Below, piece after piece: positions 30,463-42,561 of a stretch of 64,000 bases of DNA. The translations under genes and the position numbers were made by a program. Every line of letters starts with the position of its first letter. The stretch's first letter is position 1. The stretch is from Prostheceraeus crozeri (Eukaryota > Platyhelminthes > Polycladida > Euryleptidae). The stretch covers positions 1-64,000 of the forward strand of contig CAJQUW010000558.1 of the NCBI GenBank assembly GCA_907163375.1. The letters run 5' to 3'. The notes under the pieces were generated by a model that was not told the DNA's origin, searched no databases, and saw only the letters and a program-made list of their open reading frames with translations.

Positions 30463-30987
30463 ATGATCAATCAAGACGGAAATGATATATTATCTACAAG
30501 TGAGGATGATAAGTTTTACGACACCAGATACGTATTACGTAATGATGATATACCCGAAATCGGAGTGGAAGTAGAAATAAATGTTCTTTCTTTTCAGAAT
30601 ATGAATCGCAAAGATGCCTTGGTGGAATACTTGCTCGTAAGTAATGACATGCCACAAAAACCAGAAATTAGTAGGAGAGAGAAAGATCGCCTTATTAACC
30701 AAGCGACTATAGAGGCCACTTTAAGAGCCAATGAACATCGGATGGAGAATATGGAGAGTAAGATTGAGAGTATCGCTAATCACTGGTCAATTCCCGCTAG
30801 GCAAGCTGTAAAACTATATAGTACACACCGAGACCTAAAGAAGGAAAATCTAGAACCAAAGCAGGTCAGAAATCAAAAAATGAGAGCGCGCCAGGATAAG
30901 TTGAAGAAGGAAAGTGAGAAGGAGGTTATCGGTTCGGTGAACGTAGTCAGCGTCAGTGAGGAAGAGGCCAGGGAGGGGGGTGATTGA
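30463..30987 (+). CDS. Accessory ORF of the TatD-gypsy family, copy B
   Basis: 174 codons (MINQDGNDILSTSEDDKFYD...). An acidic start is followed by a helical block (KDALVEYLLVSNDMPQKPEI; IESIANHWSIPARQAVKLYS) and a Lys/Glu-rich coiled-coil-like tail (RARQDKLKKESEKEVI). The helical block aligns with copy A (REQVMSFLL...; ICSSWSVPHHQLIECAMR). The end of the frame overlaps the lead-in to the TatD region. No known family is recognised; a structural or nucleic-acid-binding role is possible but unproven. Fossil element. Confidence 0.6.
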   Translation: MINQDGNDILSTSEDDKFYDTRYVLRNDDIPEIGVEVEINVLSFQNMNRKDALVEYLLVSNDMPQKPEISRREKDRLINQATIEATLRANEHRMENMESKIESIANHWSIPARQAVKLYSTHRDLKKENLEPKQVRNQKMRARQDKLKKESEKEVIGSVNVVSVSEEEAREGGD

Positions 30988-31210
30988 TCCTGATCTCATG
31001 GAGTCTGTCGGCCAGGGGGCAGAAGCGTCACCAGCGGATGGGCGGTCTGACCGTGGGGAATCTTCTGGATCTGTTGCCGGGGCGGAAGCTTTCCCTGAAA
31101 GACAAGACCCCGAAGGAGATGCAGAGCGGATCTCACCAGAGGGTCAAGAGACCGTGCAACCGGCGATCGCGAATCAGATCGACCATAGTCTGCGTGCAAT
31201 TTGGAGGTGT

Positions 31211-31962
31211 GATTCGCATATCCACCTACTTGATAGTTGTCGGAGGGCCGGACATAATGGTACCCTGAATGAGATGGCACACGAGATGCCATGGTAGACA
31301 TCAGGGATAAGGTTTCCTTGTGGGGGGAAAGTGACATTCAGGAAGATTTTTCTGAAGTCTACATTCTCCTGTCCTTGGGCCTTCATTCTCGCCATGCTCA
31401 GGATTGGTCACCAACCTTGGAAGCCAGACTGAGAAGACATATCCGGGAACGGGGAAATGTCCGCTCGATCGGTGAGACTGGCCTGGATATGAAGTGGAAC
31501 ATCTCACTCGATATCCAGTGCCACGCCTTAGCTGACCAAGCACGATTGGCCGAGGAACTCCATCTACCCCTGATCCTGCATTGCAGAGAGAGGGAGTGGG
31601 GAGAAGACGAGGCACATCAACGATTGGCCGAGGTTCTCCTATATACGGTGAACAGCAATGTAAAAATGATTTTACATTGCACGTTCGTTGGCCGGCATAT
31701 AGTACGATCGTTCGCCGACTACTTCCCGCGAATGTACTTTTCAGTCGCTCCGATCCTAGTGGACAGTGATCCCAATAGGCGAAATGATCCGAAGAATCAG
31801 ACTCTGCGAGCGATACCAATAGAACGGTTGCTTGTAGAAACCGATGCACCACATTTAGCACGGTATCCGACCAGAACTGATTCTGTCATTTCGAGGATCT
31901 TCTTGCGCCGGAACATAGCGGAGAATACTCTGCGTGATATAGTTGAACAAAATTTCCGATGA
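31211..31962 (+). CDS. TatD-type metal-dependent nuclease domain, gypsy copy B
   Basis: TatD-family blocks occur in order: DSHIHLLDSC near 31211 (HxH), ILLSLGLHSRHAQDW near 31370, SIGETGLDMKW near 31465 (Glu ligand), LPLILHCRE near 31566 (His), KMILHCTFVGRHIV near 31663 (His), YFSVAPILVD near 31737 and LLVETDAPHLARYPTRTDSV near 31828 (Asp). These correspond to the metal ligands of TatD 3'-5' exonucleases/endonucleases (amidohydrolase-like TIM barrel). The length from HxH to end, about 250 residues, fits the family. The long frame 31291-31962 covers everything after the HxH block. A host TATDN gene captured by an ancestor of the element is the simplest explanation. Fossil element. Confidence 0.85.
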
Positions 31963-32229
31963 GTATTCCCGCTAGTTCCCATTATGATTTTTTACGGACT
32001 TTAGGTATCCGCAGTCTGGGAATGTCCTTTATTATCCTGGAACGTCTTTGAATGCTATGTAATATCTTGGAATTGTCCTTGAATGCAATGTAATATCTTG
32101 GAATTGTCCTTGAATGTTATGTAATAACCTAGAAAATAAAATATCCTCAAAATCGTGGATTCTTCGGACGATAAAAACCGCAAACATAGAATAGTATTTG
32201 TGATGAGAATCGGGTCGATTCTTCTTCGT

Positions 32230-33180
32230 GGGGGGGGAGTATAACGGTCCATTTTAAATTAGTTATTAGTTACATGTAGTTTAATTTTGTTTGAACTCAG
32301 CATGTGTTTTAAGTTGATTCCGTATAGGAATATAACGATTGGATATTAAATTATTTAGATTAGTTTTCGAAATGATTTATGTAAATTTTTAACCAATAGG
32401 AAGTGTCCACACCTGTAGTTGTGGACCAATAAGAATATTGTAAATTAAGATTTGAAATGGAATTTGAATTTTGGATTTAGGGTTAAGCTCCGTTTATTAG
32501 TTTCACTTGTTGAGAGACGTAAAGTTGTGTGTTTGTACAATCGAATTCTATCGGTGAGTTATGGACATGATTCCTATAAGGATAAGTTATAGTTGATTAT
32601 GCTCCCCTCACGAATGGATAAAATATAATAAAATAATAAACATACCACATAATATAAAGATCATAAAATAAATTCCGTCGAACTTGATTGATAGTTTCCA
32701 CCTATAGACTTTTCTAAGTTTGGGTGTAACTAGTCATTGGAATTGATAGTTAGATTCTGACTGGCGGACATTTCTATAAGTTACTGAATTAGTTGTGAAT
32801 TGATATTCCTTAGTTTGCACCTATAGATTTTTCTAAGTTTGGGTGTAACTACTCATTGGAATTGATAGTTAGATTCTGACTGGCGGACATTTCCATAAGT
32901 TATTGAATTAGTTGTGAATTGATATTCCTTAGTTTGCACCTAGACTTTTCTAAGTTTGGGTGTAACTAGTCATTGGGATTGATAGTTGCATTCGGATTGG
33001 TGGATATTCCTAGTTTATCGGCTTGGAGGTGGAAATCGATACACTGTGGGTTACACCTATAGGCTTCGCTAAGTTTGGGCGTAACTCAAATATCGGGGAT
33101 TGGTGCCATCCGCTAGCGATATCTTCTGGGCCACGCTACCAATACGCAGGACCTTCCCAGTATCGGTAAGTAATAACCTA
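32230..33180 (+). repeat. Polypurine tract and 3' LTR of gypsy copy B
   Basis: GTGGGGGGGAG (ending about 32239) is followed by TATAACGGTCC, taken as the LTR start. The LTR right part (32990-33180) has a second copy at 40780-41045 with about 75% identity by eye. The right boundary is inferred from where that similarity ends. A 5' LTR was not found, so the pair cannot be dated. Confidence 0.6.
32690..33100. repeat. Tandem repeat of 117-119 bp within the LTR
   Basis: TTTCTAAGTTTGGGTGTAAC recurs at 32711, 32830 and 32947, and a diverged unit (CGCTAAGTTTGGGCGTAAC) at about 33065. Units share GATTCTGACTGGCGGACATT. Period 119, 117 and 117 bp. Such arrays in LTRs often hold enhancer-like sites; no function is shown here. 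Confidence 0.85.
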
Positions 33181-34689
33181 AATAACGATCTTTCATTAAC
33201 GCGTTTGTTTCACAGCTTTTTAACTGCTACCCACAACCGTTATAACGTATCTGGAGATTCATTCGAGTTAGGGTACTACCTATAATACTTGGTAACTGGT
33301 AGGGCAGGAATAATAACTAACCAGGCCAGGGTGGCAGATGGTTTAAACAGGGGGCCTGTTTAAACAGGTGTGGAAACCTGTTTAAACAGGTGTGGAAACC
33401 TAGGTAAAAACCACCTGTTTAAACACCTGTTTAAACAGGTCTAAAAGATTTCATGGGAGCAGAGCACATCTTGATAATCTAGATGTGTGAATCATATCTA
33501 TCGATTTTCTCAAGCATATATCAAAGTTATACGTGAATGTATTCATTTTTACATCATTTGACGAAGCCACGGTTCAGGGCGAGGCACATTCTTGCTCCGC
33601 CAAAAATAGTCGAAGAATTCTTCCCATGAGCAAAGCGACCGCAGATACGCCAATCCCTTATTTGACGTCAGTCAAGTGCAGATATGGAACTTGAATGTCG
33701 ATCGTTGATTGGCCAGATAGGGCTCCTATCGTCCTATCAGGAGCCGACAGCAGACAGCAGGATTTGACACAGCCCAGCCAATTATATTGCATCCTTAATT
33801 GTAATCGTGCTCTCATAATTCCTGGTCTGTTGCACTTTAGTTCGAACTTCGAAGGCATCACCGAACGATGAACCGTGGAGGACGCCCTAGGGGCTCTTTC
33901 AGAAACAACTACAGTAGATTACCTCATAATGGGAAGCTGAAAGGCCTTTCATGTGAAACGTGGGTAACTAATCGCAGTGATAGATTGAAGCGTCGCATGG
34001 ATTTCTGTGAAAAGAAGAGGCCACTTGCTGAATCTCCCGATACCGCGGAACCAACTACTTCTACGGATGCTGATTGTGTTATTGTCACGCCATCGGAATC
34101 AGCAGTGGTCGTCGAACAGGAATCCTCATCGACATCTCAACCGATTTCAACCCCTACGCCGTTTCACAACCTACTTCGTGTTCTCTTTCTGTATCTAAAA
34201 AGCAAGATGAACATTCTGAACCCCAATTGAGAGCAGCGACTGAATCATCAATCCCCTGCAGTTCTTCGAGTAACATGTCCAACTTCGTAAGAACTACCAA
34301 GCTTGAACGACACCAACTTCAAATAAAATGGGCCAAAGCATTTTATCAGATAAGTAGAACATGTAGTAGGCCTACTGGTAGTAAATGCTCTCTTGTAAAT
34401 TCTTGAGTATAATATATTGTAAATGATATCTCGGAGTAAGTACCGTAAAGCAGTTTGTATTACCTATACATAATCGCTATTTTCTCTACAATAGTATTGT
34501 CCTTAGTATAATAGGCCTACATGGAAATACATTAAAAATACAGGGTAAATACATGTAGTCATTCCGATGTCGATGTTCTCAATTGCTGAACAAATTATGC
34601 ATTTTTCAGAAAACAAGATACTGAATAAAGTGATCGAATGCCATTTGCGTAGGAAAACATATAGTAGGTCCGAACATGGGCTTCCACGT

Positions 34690-34833
34690 AGGAAAATTAT
34701 TCCGATCGCCTATAATTAAATTTGATTGATCTTGACTTCATTTGAATCGAATAATTAATATAGTTAATTGTATTTTAAGTAGAGAGGCTTTTGAATTTGC
34801 CTCGAGGATAAATAAAGAATACTACTACTACTA
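34690..34833 (+). other. Possible retroposon 3' tail
   Basis: GCCTCGAGGATAAATAAAG followed by (ACT)n resembles the 3' end of non-LTR retroposons, which finish in short tandem repeats after an AATAAA-like signal. No coding part is attached. It lies in the first long intron of the hAT gene. Confidence 0.3.
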
Positions 34834-35136
34834 ATTGCATTTTGAGTCACACATTGAAGCAAACATCCTTGACGCTGTTTGGGACCGTGTAGTCTGATAC
34901 ATTGTGTTTGTGAGCGATGCAAGTACACGTCAATGTTTAGATATCTCAGTCTATTAATTCATTTTTTGACAGGCTGACATTACGTTATCATTATCGCTGC
35001 TGAATTTCTGCCGCATAAAATGATGTAAATTCCTTGAGCCTTGATCAGTAAATGATGATTTCCTGCCTCGATAAAAAAAAGCAGCTACAATACAGCAAGA
35101 ACTCTACATTGTAGAATAATTGTATTTGTGGATGTA

Positions 35137-36915
35137 CAGACGTGGAAAAAAGTTTATGATAAATTCCGAATTCATAGAAAATTATAGGTTTGCTGACTTT
35201 TCGCTATCAGAAATGACTTAAATCGAGTCAAATCGCATCATGGCCTAACAGAATACACATATAGGCCCACAAAGTATACAAAAACATACAAAAACATACC
35301 TTTTTGGCATTTTAGCAGTTTTAGACATTCTTCAGAAACTATGGTTATTATGCACAAAAGTGGATGAATTTCGACGTTCACCTGAAATGATGCATCGCTG
35401 TTCTCACGCTTTATGAATAGACACGAGTGTGCTGGTTTGATGTTCCCTAATCGATATCCAATCAAAATCATCGAGTCAACTTCATTGTCAAGTTCATACA
35501 ATGTAGTCAATCTCTCAGAGTCTCTTCGCAAAGATGGGCAAGCGCAAGCAAGTATCGCCTTCTGTTAAAGCCGCTGTCGTTGCTCTTAGGAAGCACACGT
35601 TCAAAACACAAGCTGCTATTGCATATGAGTATTCAATATCACAAAATACAGTGTCAAATATTTTGAAACGGTACAGAGAAACTGGAACTCACAATGTCAA
35701 GTCTCGCTCCGGAAGACCTCCAAAGACGTCAGATAGAACTGACAATCGCATTCATCGAATTGCAAAAACGGATCCATTTGTTACGTCTACGGAAATTCAA
35801 CGGCTTATGTCACCTGTCCTCGATAGTATCACCACAAAGACAATAAGAAATCGATTATGCAAGAAGTTCAAGCTACCAGCACGAAACCCTCGTCGTAAAC
35901 CCTTTATCTCCGCCAAGGCTCGAGTCAAGCGCTTGGAATGGTGCAAAGCGCATGTCAACTGGACCATCGACCAGTGGAAGAAAGTGACATTTAGTGATGA
36001 ATCGACATTCTTGCAATTCCATCAGCAGCATCAGTACGTTAGAAGACCTTCAGGTTCAAACTCAATTCATGAAAGGTACACTGACAAGACGGTGAAGCAC
36101 CCCCATCCGTAATGATTTGGGGCTGCTTCAGCTTTCATGGAAGGGGTGGCCTTACAGTTCTTCCGAAAGGCGTTCGATTGAATTCTGAGAAGTACATCGA
36201 TGTGCTGGACGAAAAGCTCATTCCCTTCATGAACATTTCGAGTACAAGAGTCTTTCAGCAGGACAACGCGCCGTGCCATTCGTCCAAGAGAACAATGAAA
36301 TGGTTTGAGGACAAGGGGATTGAGGTTCTGGACTGGCCCGGTAACAGCCCAGACCTCAACCCCATTGAGAATCTATGGCAAAGCATGAAAGTGAAAGTCA
36401 ATGCTCAAAAGCACTCCAACATTCACGAACTCATTCGCAACATCAAACTGTCATGGATCGCAATTTCCCGCGAAGAATGTGAGAGACTTGTCGAATCCAT
36501 GCCCAGGAGAATCCAAAGAGTTCTGGAAAACAAAGGTTATCCCACAAAGTACTGACGTTCATCCCTGGAAATAATAAATGAGCATTTGTGGCATTGCAAG
36601 TGTTTTTATTTGCTGAATTTAAGCAATAATTGCTGCATTTATCCTATATCATAAGATTTACTGCAGATTTATTGAATCAGGGAAAATGTTCAAAAATCGA
36701 TATTTTTGTGCATTTCATAGGCCTACCTAAAAAATCAGAAATCGACTTCAGATATCAGCGATTTTTTTAAAAAATGCTCAGAGACTACCTAGAGATGATG
36801 TCATACATGCTTCATTACGTATAACTATGATAAACTAGTTCAAAAGCTTCCATAAGAAGATTACATGAAAAATCGGCTTTCTGGTGAAATTATCATAAAC
36901 TTTTTTCCACGTCTG
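35137..36915. mobile_element. Tc1-like element, complete ends
   Basis: 1779 bp flanked by TA (35135-35136; 36916-36917). Inverted ends of about 26 bp begin CAGACGTGGAAAAAAGTTTA. It lies in an intron of the hAT transposase gene and carries its own transposase on plus. Confidence 0.95.
35534..36555 (+). pseudogene. Tc1 transposase, DD34E type, one frameshift
   Basis: MGKRKQVSPSVKAAVVALRK starts a bipartite paired-like HTH (QAAIAYEYSISQNTVSNILK; then GRPPKTSDRTDNRI with an AT-hook-like GRPP). Catalytic residues: Asp in VTFSDESTFLQF (about 35988), Asp in RVFQQDNAPCH (about 36250) and Glu in NSPDLNPIENLW (about 36340-36375), the Tc1 DD34E pattern. The first frame ends KTVKHPHP at 36112 and the rest continues from 36112 in another frame; one extra C in the CACCCCCAT run near 36098 explains it. 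The total length of about 340 codons is normal for the family. Apart from this change it seems whole. Confidence 0.9.
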
Positions 36916-39900
36916 TACCTGTAGTAAGCCTTGTTTGATTGATATGTCCATATGTAGAAACGCATTTTTAAATCATCATTAATTAGTGAATCTAGTTCTA
37001 ATCTAGGCCTAATTAATTATCTAGTCTCCATGATTTTAGTATAGAACTTTTATACAGACTGGAATGGTTTCACTAACTACCTTTAGCTGGAGATCTCGCA
37101 TTCGATGGTCTAGGACTGAAAATGAATTATAGAAAATTAGAAATTATTAAATTGTGTAATCACTCACAATCGTTAAGGTTTTCAAATGAATGCCTTTTTC
37201 ATAAATATTTCCATTCAAATCTTTAGATAATTGCTTTAAAGTACGCACGTACGCTGTAAATCGATTAGTAAAAGTCTATCATTATTTCAGAACCACTGGT
37301 CATTTCGGTCAGCAGAAAGTCCTGCATTCATTGAAGCACTTGAAGCTACACGTCCCGGACTTTCGTCAGGGGGGACAGGACAGGCATTTCTCAGTCGCTC
37401 TCTACTGGGTGGCAGGCTCCTTGATGAGGTCAACAGTGAGATAGAGGATGAAATGAAAACTCATTTGAAAGATCAGTTTGTCACAATGGTTTCCGGAGAA
37501 AAGGTATATGTAGCAAATTTCAAAGTGGTGTCGGGAGCTAAAACAGCTGAGTGTTGTGCCAATAACGTAAAGGAGACTATCATTATGATTGAGGAAAAGT
37601 ACAAGCTTGAGGTGAGCTGCTTCATATCTGACAACGAGAATAAGATGAAGCGAGTCCGACAAATTCTCCAAGAATGGAGGCCATCACTGATTGCGCTGGG
37701 ATGTGGTGCTCATCTTCTCAATCTCTGAAAAGAAGTCAAGTCCATCGTCGCTCAAACAGGGAGTATCTGTAATACAAAAGTATTTCAAGAGCCACCACGT
37801 TCCACACATGAAGCTTGTTGACATGGGAGGAAAAGAACCTCAGTTGCCTAATGACACACGATAATATTCTTTACTATCGCACTTAAAAGTAGTAGGAAAA
37901 CATCGAATAATATTGCGTGTTTGTTTGCATGATGTTTCTTGAAGACGTAGTTAGATCTACGCAGCCTATGATTGATAAGTCTTAACCATGAAAGGGCCTT
38001 CTGATTTTGATAAAGTATATAATCATTCATCATGGCATATCCTCTTCCATTACATGATTGATTGGTATTATACTATATGTTATTTGACAACTATTAAGGT
38101 TTTAAAATCAAACAGTGTCAGGATCTTATCTATCAGAATCTGGTTAATGATATCGATGGTATTAATAATCTAGTAGTATCGAAGACGTTCATTATACTTA
38201 CAATAATAGAACTTTAAAAATTTACTGAGTCTAACTTAATGAGGATGTCTTCGGTTAAGACTTTTGAATAAGATTACATCAAATTCATTATTCCTAAATA
38301 GGCCTATGTTTATACTTGCTATGCGACTATCATAATACTTGAAGAAACTTGATACAGCAAAGATGCCTTCTGTATCAGAATTTCACATAATGGACCAGTT
38401 GATAAATGTTAACTTGGAGTAAAGTTTATCTAATTTCTTATCAATTATTGGCTTAATTATTTTATTATTAATCAGTTTTACAGCGTCTGTTTGTCGGATT
38501 CTTGACTGTCACTGTCCAGTCTACCATTATTGTCGATATGACATATGACTAGTCTAGCCAGCGCAGTTGAAATGATTAACAAATATTTTGAGCTACGTCT
38601 TGCATATAATACCAATGCATTACAAATTACAATGCATTACATTGTAATGTAAAGTCATTCTTTTCCAACAGTTGGTTGAGCCAAAAAGCTATGTATTCCA
38701 TATTCGTTTTCAACCACGAGTTCTACACGAAAATTCGCGATGAAGGTCACGCCGATGAAGTAAAAGCTTGGGTAGACAACCGACTACTTCTGCACCAAGC
38801 CAAGGAAATTCTCACTCAACTCGAGGACATCGAAAAAAACCATGAGCGTCTTACAAGTATGATTTCGATATTATTAGCCGATACTTAAGTACATCAAGTT
38901 TCAAATGGCTCAACATAAATATTTATGTGAATTTTTAGAGTGACAAGGCAGTGTTGAGTGACGGTGTCAGAGCCTGGTTGCGCCTGATCAAACATAGTAG
39001 CATTCCCGGTGACTCAGAACTGATGACGGACATAAAAACCAGGTACGCAATGCATTTTAATTTTCAAATTATAAAATCGATACGTAGACACATATTATTT
39101 ATTTGTGAACTTAAGTTTTCGTGCTATACCGATACCGTACTTAATGTACCAATGAACGAATGAACGTTCACCGATGGCGATGTAAGCCAATATGCATGCA
39201 CGGTTAAAATTCGAGATACAAAAACTGAAATAAAGCAGCAGAATATCGTCAAAATATTCATGTAGTGGCTGTCCTCTATTCAGCTTATGATTTTAAGTCA
39301 TGCATTAAGCAAATTCATAGACAGTAGGCCTATATATTTTTGACATCATAACGCAAGTTGTTCTTGAAGGCAAAATAATCATAATCAGTTCCCTACATGA
39401 TACTTATACCATAATCAGCCGTACAGTGAAAATAGGTGAATAAATCACCTAAGCTTACTTTTAGCAACCAGACAATCAGTAGAATTTGCAAGTTTTTGAA
39501 GCAAATTTAATTTCGGATCGGTTTTGGACTTTTGAAGTATATACAAAGTTTACGTAGATCACTATAGCACAACCGTCAACCAGTATATAGCCAGTATAGG
39601 CCTACATTAAATCCATACATACGGTATATTGTACTACCATTTTCAGGTTTGCTGAATACGTCAAGGATGAGCACCTAGTAATGTACTGTTGGATCATAGG
39701 CGCATTCTGGCTCTGCATCAGCAAGACTGGCCGGAACTTCCGCAACATCTGGAGGACCAGGCCAGGATGAGTTCATGGATCGTTCACTGTCCCATGGCGG
39801 TTGCAGAATTTGAGATGAAGGGCCGCAGCACTGGGCAGTCAGATGAGCTCATCTGGCCGAAGGCCACCTTCAACGAACGCTTAGCAGATATGAATCCGCG

Positions 39901-40779
39901 TGCATACTGGCGGTATGTTCGTGACACACCGGCGACTCGCAAGGTGCAGGCGCGGAATGTGGCCAATACCATGTTGAGGATCGCGTCCTGCCCAACATCG
40001 AATGCAGCGGTGGAAAGAAGATTTAGAGATGCTGCGCTTACGCAGACTTCACTGCGCAACCGCATGGAGCCAGCAACGATGGAAAAGTTGCTGCGGGTTT
40101 CTGCTGTGGACTTCCGTTCCGTTGAATAGTTTCTTTTTTCGTTTTCTCATTGGAATAGTACTTTCTTATAGCCAGATTTAATAGATTCACATCTTCATTT
40201 GCAACGCAACGCTTACTTCTCAATTTCATTTAATTGTATGACCTAATTCACACGCGTAGCAGCGTAATCTGTCGCAACTTTTCGCCCTACACCGTAGAGC
40301 ATTATCACGACATAGGAACTTTATTTTCATATCAATCACATCAAAATTGTTTGGTACTGCTATGAAAAAATATCTGAGAAGTCTAAGTACACGTATTTAT
40401 GGAGCATCAATTCCTAGTGCTACATACAAAAGGAATAACACATGCACTTAAATCTGAAAAGTCTGTATGCATTCGCAAGTTTCGAGCACATTCCTACCAT
40501 CTTCTAAAAATGAATAATTCGTCCATTTATATCGCTATTGGTGAAAACAAAATGCTGGAGATATCCACTACATTCTACATAATGTACAACCGGAAAAGTG
40601 AAGACACTAGGTGAGCTTCAGGAGGTTTAACCTCCTGTTTAAACACTGTTTAAACAGGTCAAGACCTGGTTAAACCTTTAACCACCCCAAAATCTGCCAC
40701 CCTGAACCAGGCGCATCTCCGTGCGACGTTCGCGTGGTTGTTCCGATGCTCGTCCACATCATAAAGGAGTCGACGTGGT

Positions 40780-41045
40780 GAACTTGGAGTAACCGGATCG
40801 TAATACGGAAACTGGTAGGTTTCTTCCTGTAGTAATCAATCGGGTGAAGGGTCTGATAGCTCGGTCTGTTACAATAATACTAGAAGTTATCGACTTGGTT
40901 GTGTAAATCGATGGTCTTTGGGTTGCACCTACAGGATAAACTAATTTTGGGCGTAACTCAAATAACGTGGATTGGTGCCTTGCGGTAGCGGATCTACTGG
41001 GCCACGTTACCAATACGCGACCTTCCAGAATCGGTAAGCAATTAC
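40780..41045. repeat. LTR fragment related to gypsy copy B
   Basis: GGGTTGCACCTACAGGATAA, GGATTGGTGCCTTGCGGTAG and GGGCCACGTTACCAATACGC match 33040-33180 of the copy B LTR at about 75%. It lies just outside the right end of the 33327-40704 hAT. It may be a solo LTR piece or a continuation of the array that the hAT entered. Confidence 0.7.
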
Positions 41046-42479
41046 TGACCATCGTTCACTTACGACAAGCACCATGCAATCAGCTGATTTATTCATGTTT
41101 CAAACATTCCTTCAAGTGAATCTACTCATGAAAACAGTCTGAAATTGATTATTACTCTATGCCTCGGATCGTCCTCCATCGTTTGGATGCATTTATTATG
41201 TGTTGATTCCATGGATCGCAATTGAAATAATCATGTGTTGCCTATCATACTCTATGTTGCATTCTATGTTTTTAGGTGTTGTTTAATGAGTGGGAATTCA
41301 GCAAGTAGAAAAATTGTGCCAAATAACGGAGGTCATGGCGGAGGAAACTCATGATTTTTAAGACAGACGATCTGATATCTGATTACTTGGGTCAAAACCG
41401 TCAAAACCGTCAAGACCATGGAGCATCTTCAGACCCAGGTGAAAATGTAGTCTGTGAATATCCGTCAAAATCATGGTCGAAGTTAACATTCAAAATTGGC
41501 CTCGGCTTTTTTAGTCTCAACCATAGTGTAGGTTCCCTACATGAGTAGTCGCCCTACTCTATGGTCTTAACTGAAAATAAAAGCATGGCCATGGCGACCA
41601 TGTTGACCATGGCGATATTATCGGATTTTGGCTGCTACGTCTTCAATCATCAAGTCGTGATATCATCATTTTTAGCAGATGTCTGCGGATGTTTTCTGTG
41701 TGGTGTTTCTGTCAAATTAAGCGGGCTAGTTGTCTTCAGCGGTGCATTGTTCACAGCGAAGCCGCTACGATCTCTCTAGTTAAGTCACAAAGATGCATGA
41801 AAAACTGTGTAACCGTAGGTATGTCTGCATAAAACCAGTGTGACATCGATGATGGTATTGGGAGTGTGCAACATCAAATTCATCAAACATGATCATATTG
41901 TCAGTCAGTGATTTGAGGCCCGACTGGTCTTGTTTTTCATGATAAACATTTTTTTGTTTAACTGAATCAACGAGATAATTTGAATTATACAGCGCAATTT
42001 CCTTACTTCCAAACAGCATTGCAATACTGCTTGTGTGACCGGCCAAGCTTTTGGCCGTGAATTTTCCCTCTTCTTCTTAAAATATCCGCCATCATTTGGC
42101 CAAGGAAGAGTAAAGATTTACCGAAGTCGTCACTAGGAGTGAGTATATTTGGTTAAACATCGCGTCTATCGTCCGTTTCACAAGAATCTATTCAACAAGT
42201 CGCAGATGTCACGGTTTCCTGTCGCTTTGAACGATGAATCCTTCGGATTCTAAGTTGAATGAAACTGAAGAGCTTTGCTTTGTAATTGTGATGAATTAGT
42301 GGGTTGATCATTCTGCTGTCAGTGACCATCTCAAGTACTAGCGTCATTTGATTAACTGAAAAGGCCCACCCATAGTCAAGTGAATTTCATCAATTTACTT
42401 CATGGAATCATATATCCAAATGTTCATCAGACATTTGCTATATATTCAATATATATATATATATATAATAGATAATAGA
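41046..42479. other. Intergenic stretch, no gene recognised
   Basis: Short frames occur but none resembles a known protein. There is a small repeat GTCAAAACCGTCAAAACCGT near 41394-41415, CCATGGCGACCATGTTGACCATGGCG-type words near 41590, and a (TA)n tract near 42450-42466 just before the first Penelope-like element. Confidence 0.6.
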
Positions 42480-42561
42480 TGTAATTGAAAATGGATAAAA
42501 CTATAAAATGAAATTAAATCACACGTAGCAAGTAAAAGGAAAAACCAACAAATGTTCAGAT

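Larger units (their letters stand above)
28955..33180 (+). mobile_element. Ty3/gypsy element copy B with TatD domain (broken fossil)
   Basis: Parts in order: end of RNase H and integrase (28994-30437), accessory ORF (30463-30987), TatD-type nuclease (31211-31962), polypurine tract (32230-32238) and 3' LTR with internal tandem repeats (32239 to about 33180). The 5' LTR, gag, protease and reverse transcriptase are missing; the left end abuts hAT remains. A few breaks are seen, fewer than in copy A, and the accessory and TatD reading frames are long. The same layout in two clearly diverged copies shows a distinct gypsy lineage. Confidence 0.87.
33868..40129 (+). pseudogene. Multi-exon hAT transposase
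   Basis: Pieces in order on plus: an N-terminal exon from ATG 33868 (MNRGGRPRGSFRNNYSRLPH, then a BED-finger-like CETWVTNRSDRLKRRMDFC) with a further piece ending IKWAKAFYQ near 34340; an exon after CAG at 37291 with the DUF659-like core (SPAFIEALEATRPG, VANFKVVSGAKTAECCANNV, CFISDNENKMKRVRQIL, LIALGCGAHLLNL) to 37727; continuation near 37770 (IQKYFKSHHVPHMKL, GGKEPQLPNDTR); 38676-38888 (FNHEFYTKIRDEGHADEVKA); about 38940-39045; and a final exon from about 39650 with SCPTSNAAVERRFRDAALTQ and LRNRMEPATMEKLL, the hAT dimerisation end, to 40129. Stops and frame changes lie in the first exon, at 37726 and near 39690, so this copy is probably inactive. Exon borders other than 37291 are approximate. 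Confidence 0.75.
33327..40704. mobile_element. Large hAT element with perfect 8-bp target duplication
   Basis: AACCAGGC flanks both ends (33319-33326 and 40705-40712). Inverted ends are CAGGGTGGCAGAT and ATCTGCCACCCTG, followed inward on both sides by clustered TTTAAACAGG words (33345-33440; 40625-40680), probable transposase-binding repeats. At 7378 bp it is large for a hAT because of introns and an inserted Tc1 (35137-36915). A multi-exon transposase gene runs on plus. The intact duplication shows it is fairly young. Confidence 0.92.

Noticed and set aside
30996-31861. Long minus-strand frames over the TatD region
   Set aside because: They are mirror frames of the plus-strand domain, without recognisable motifs.
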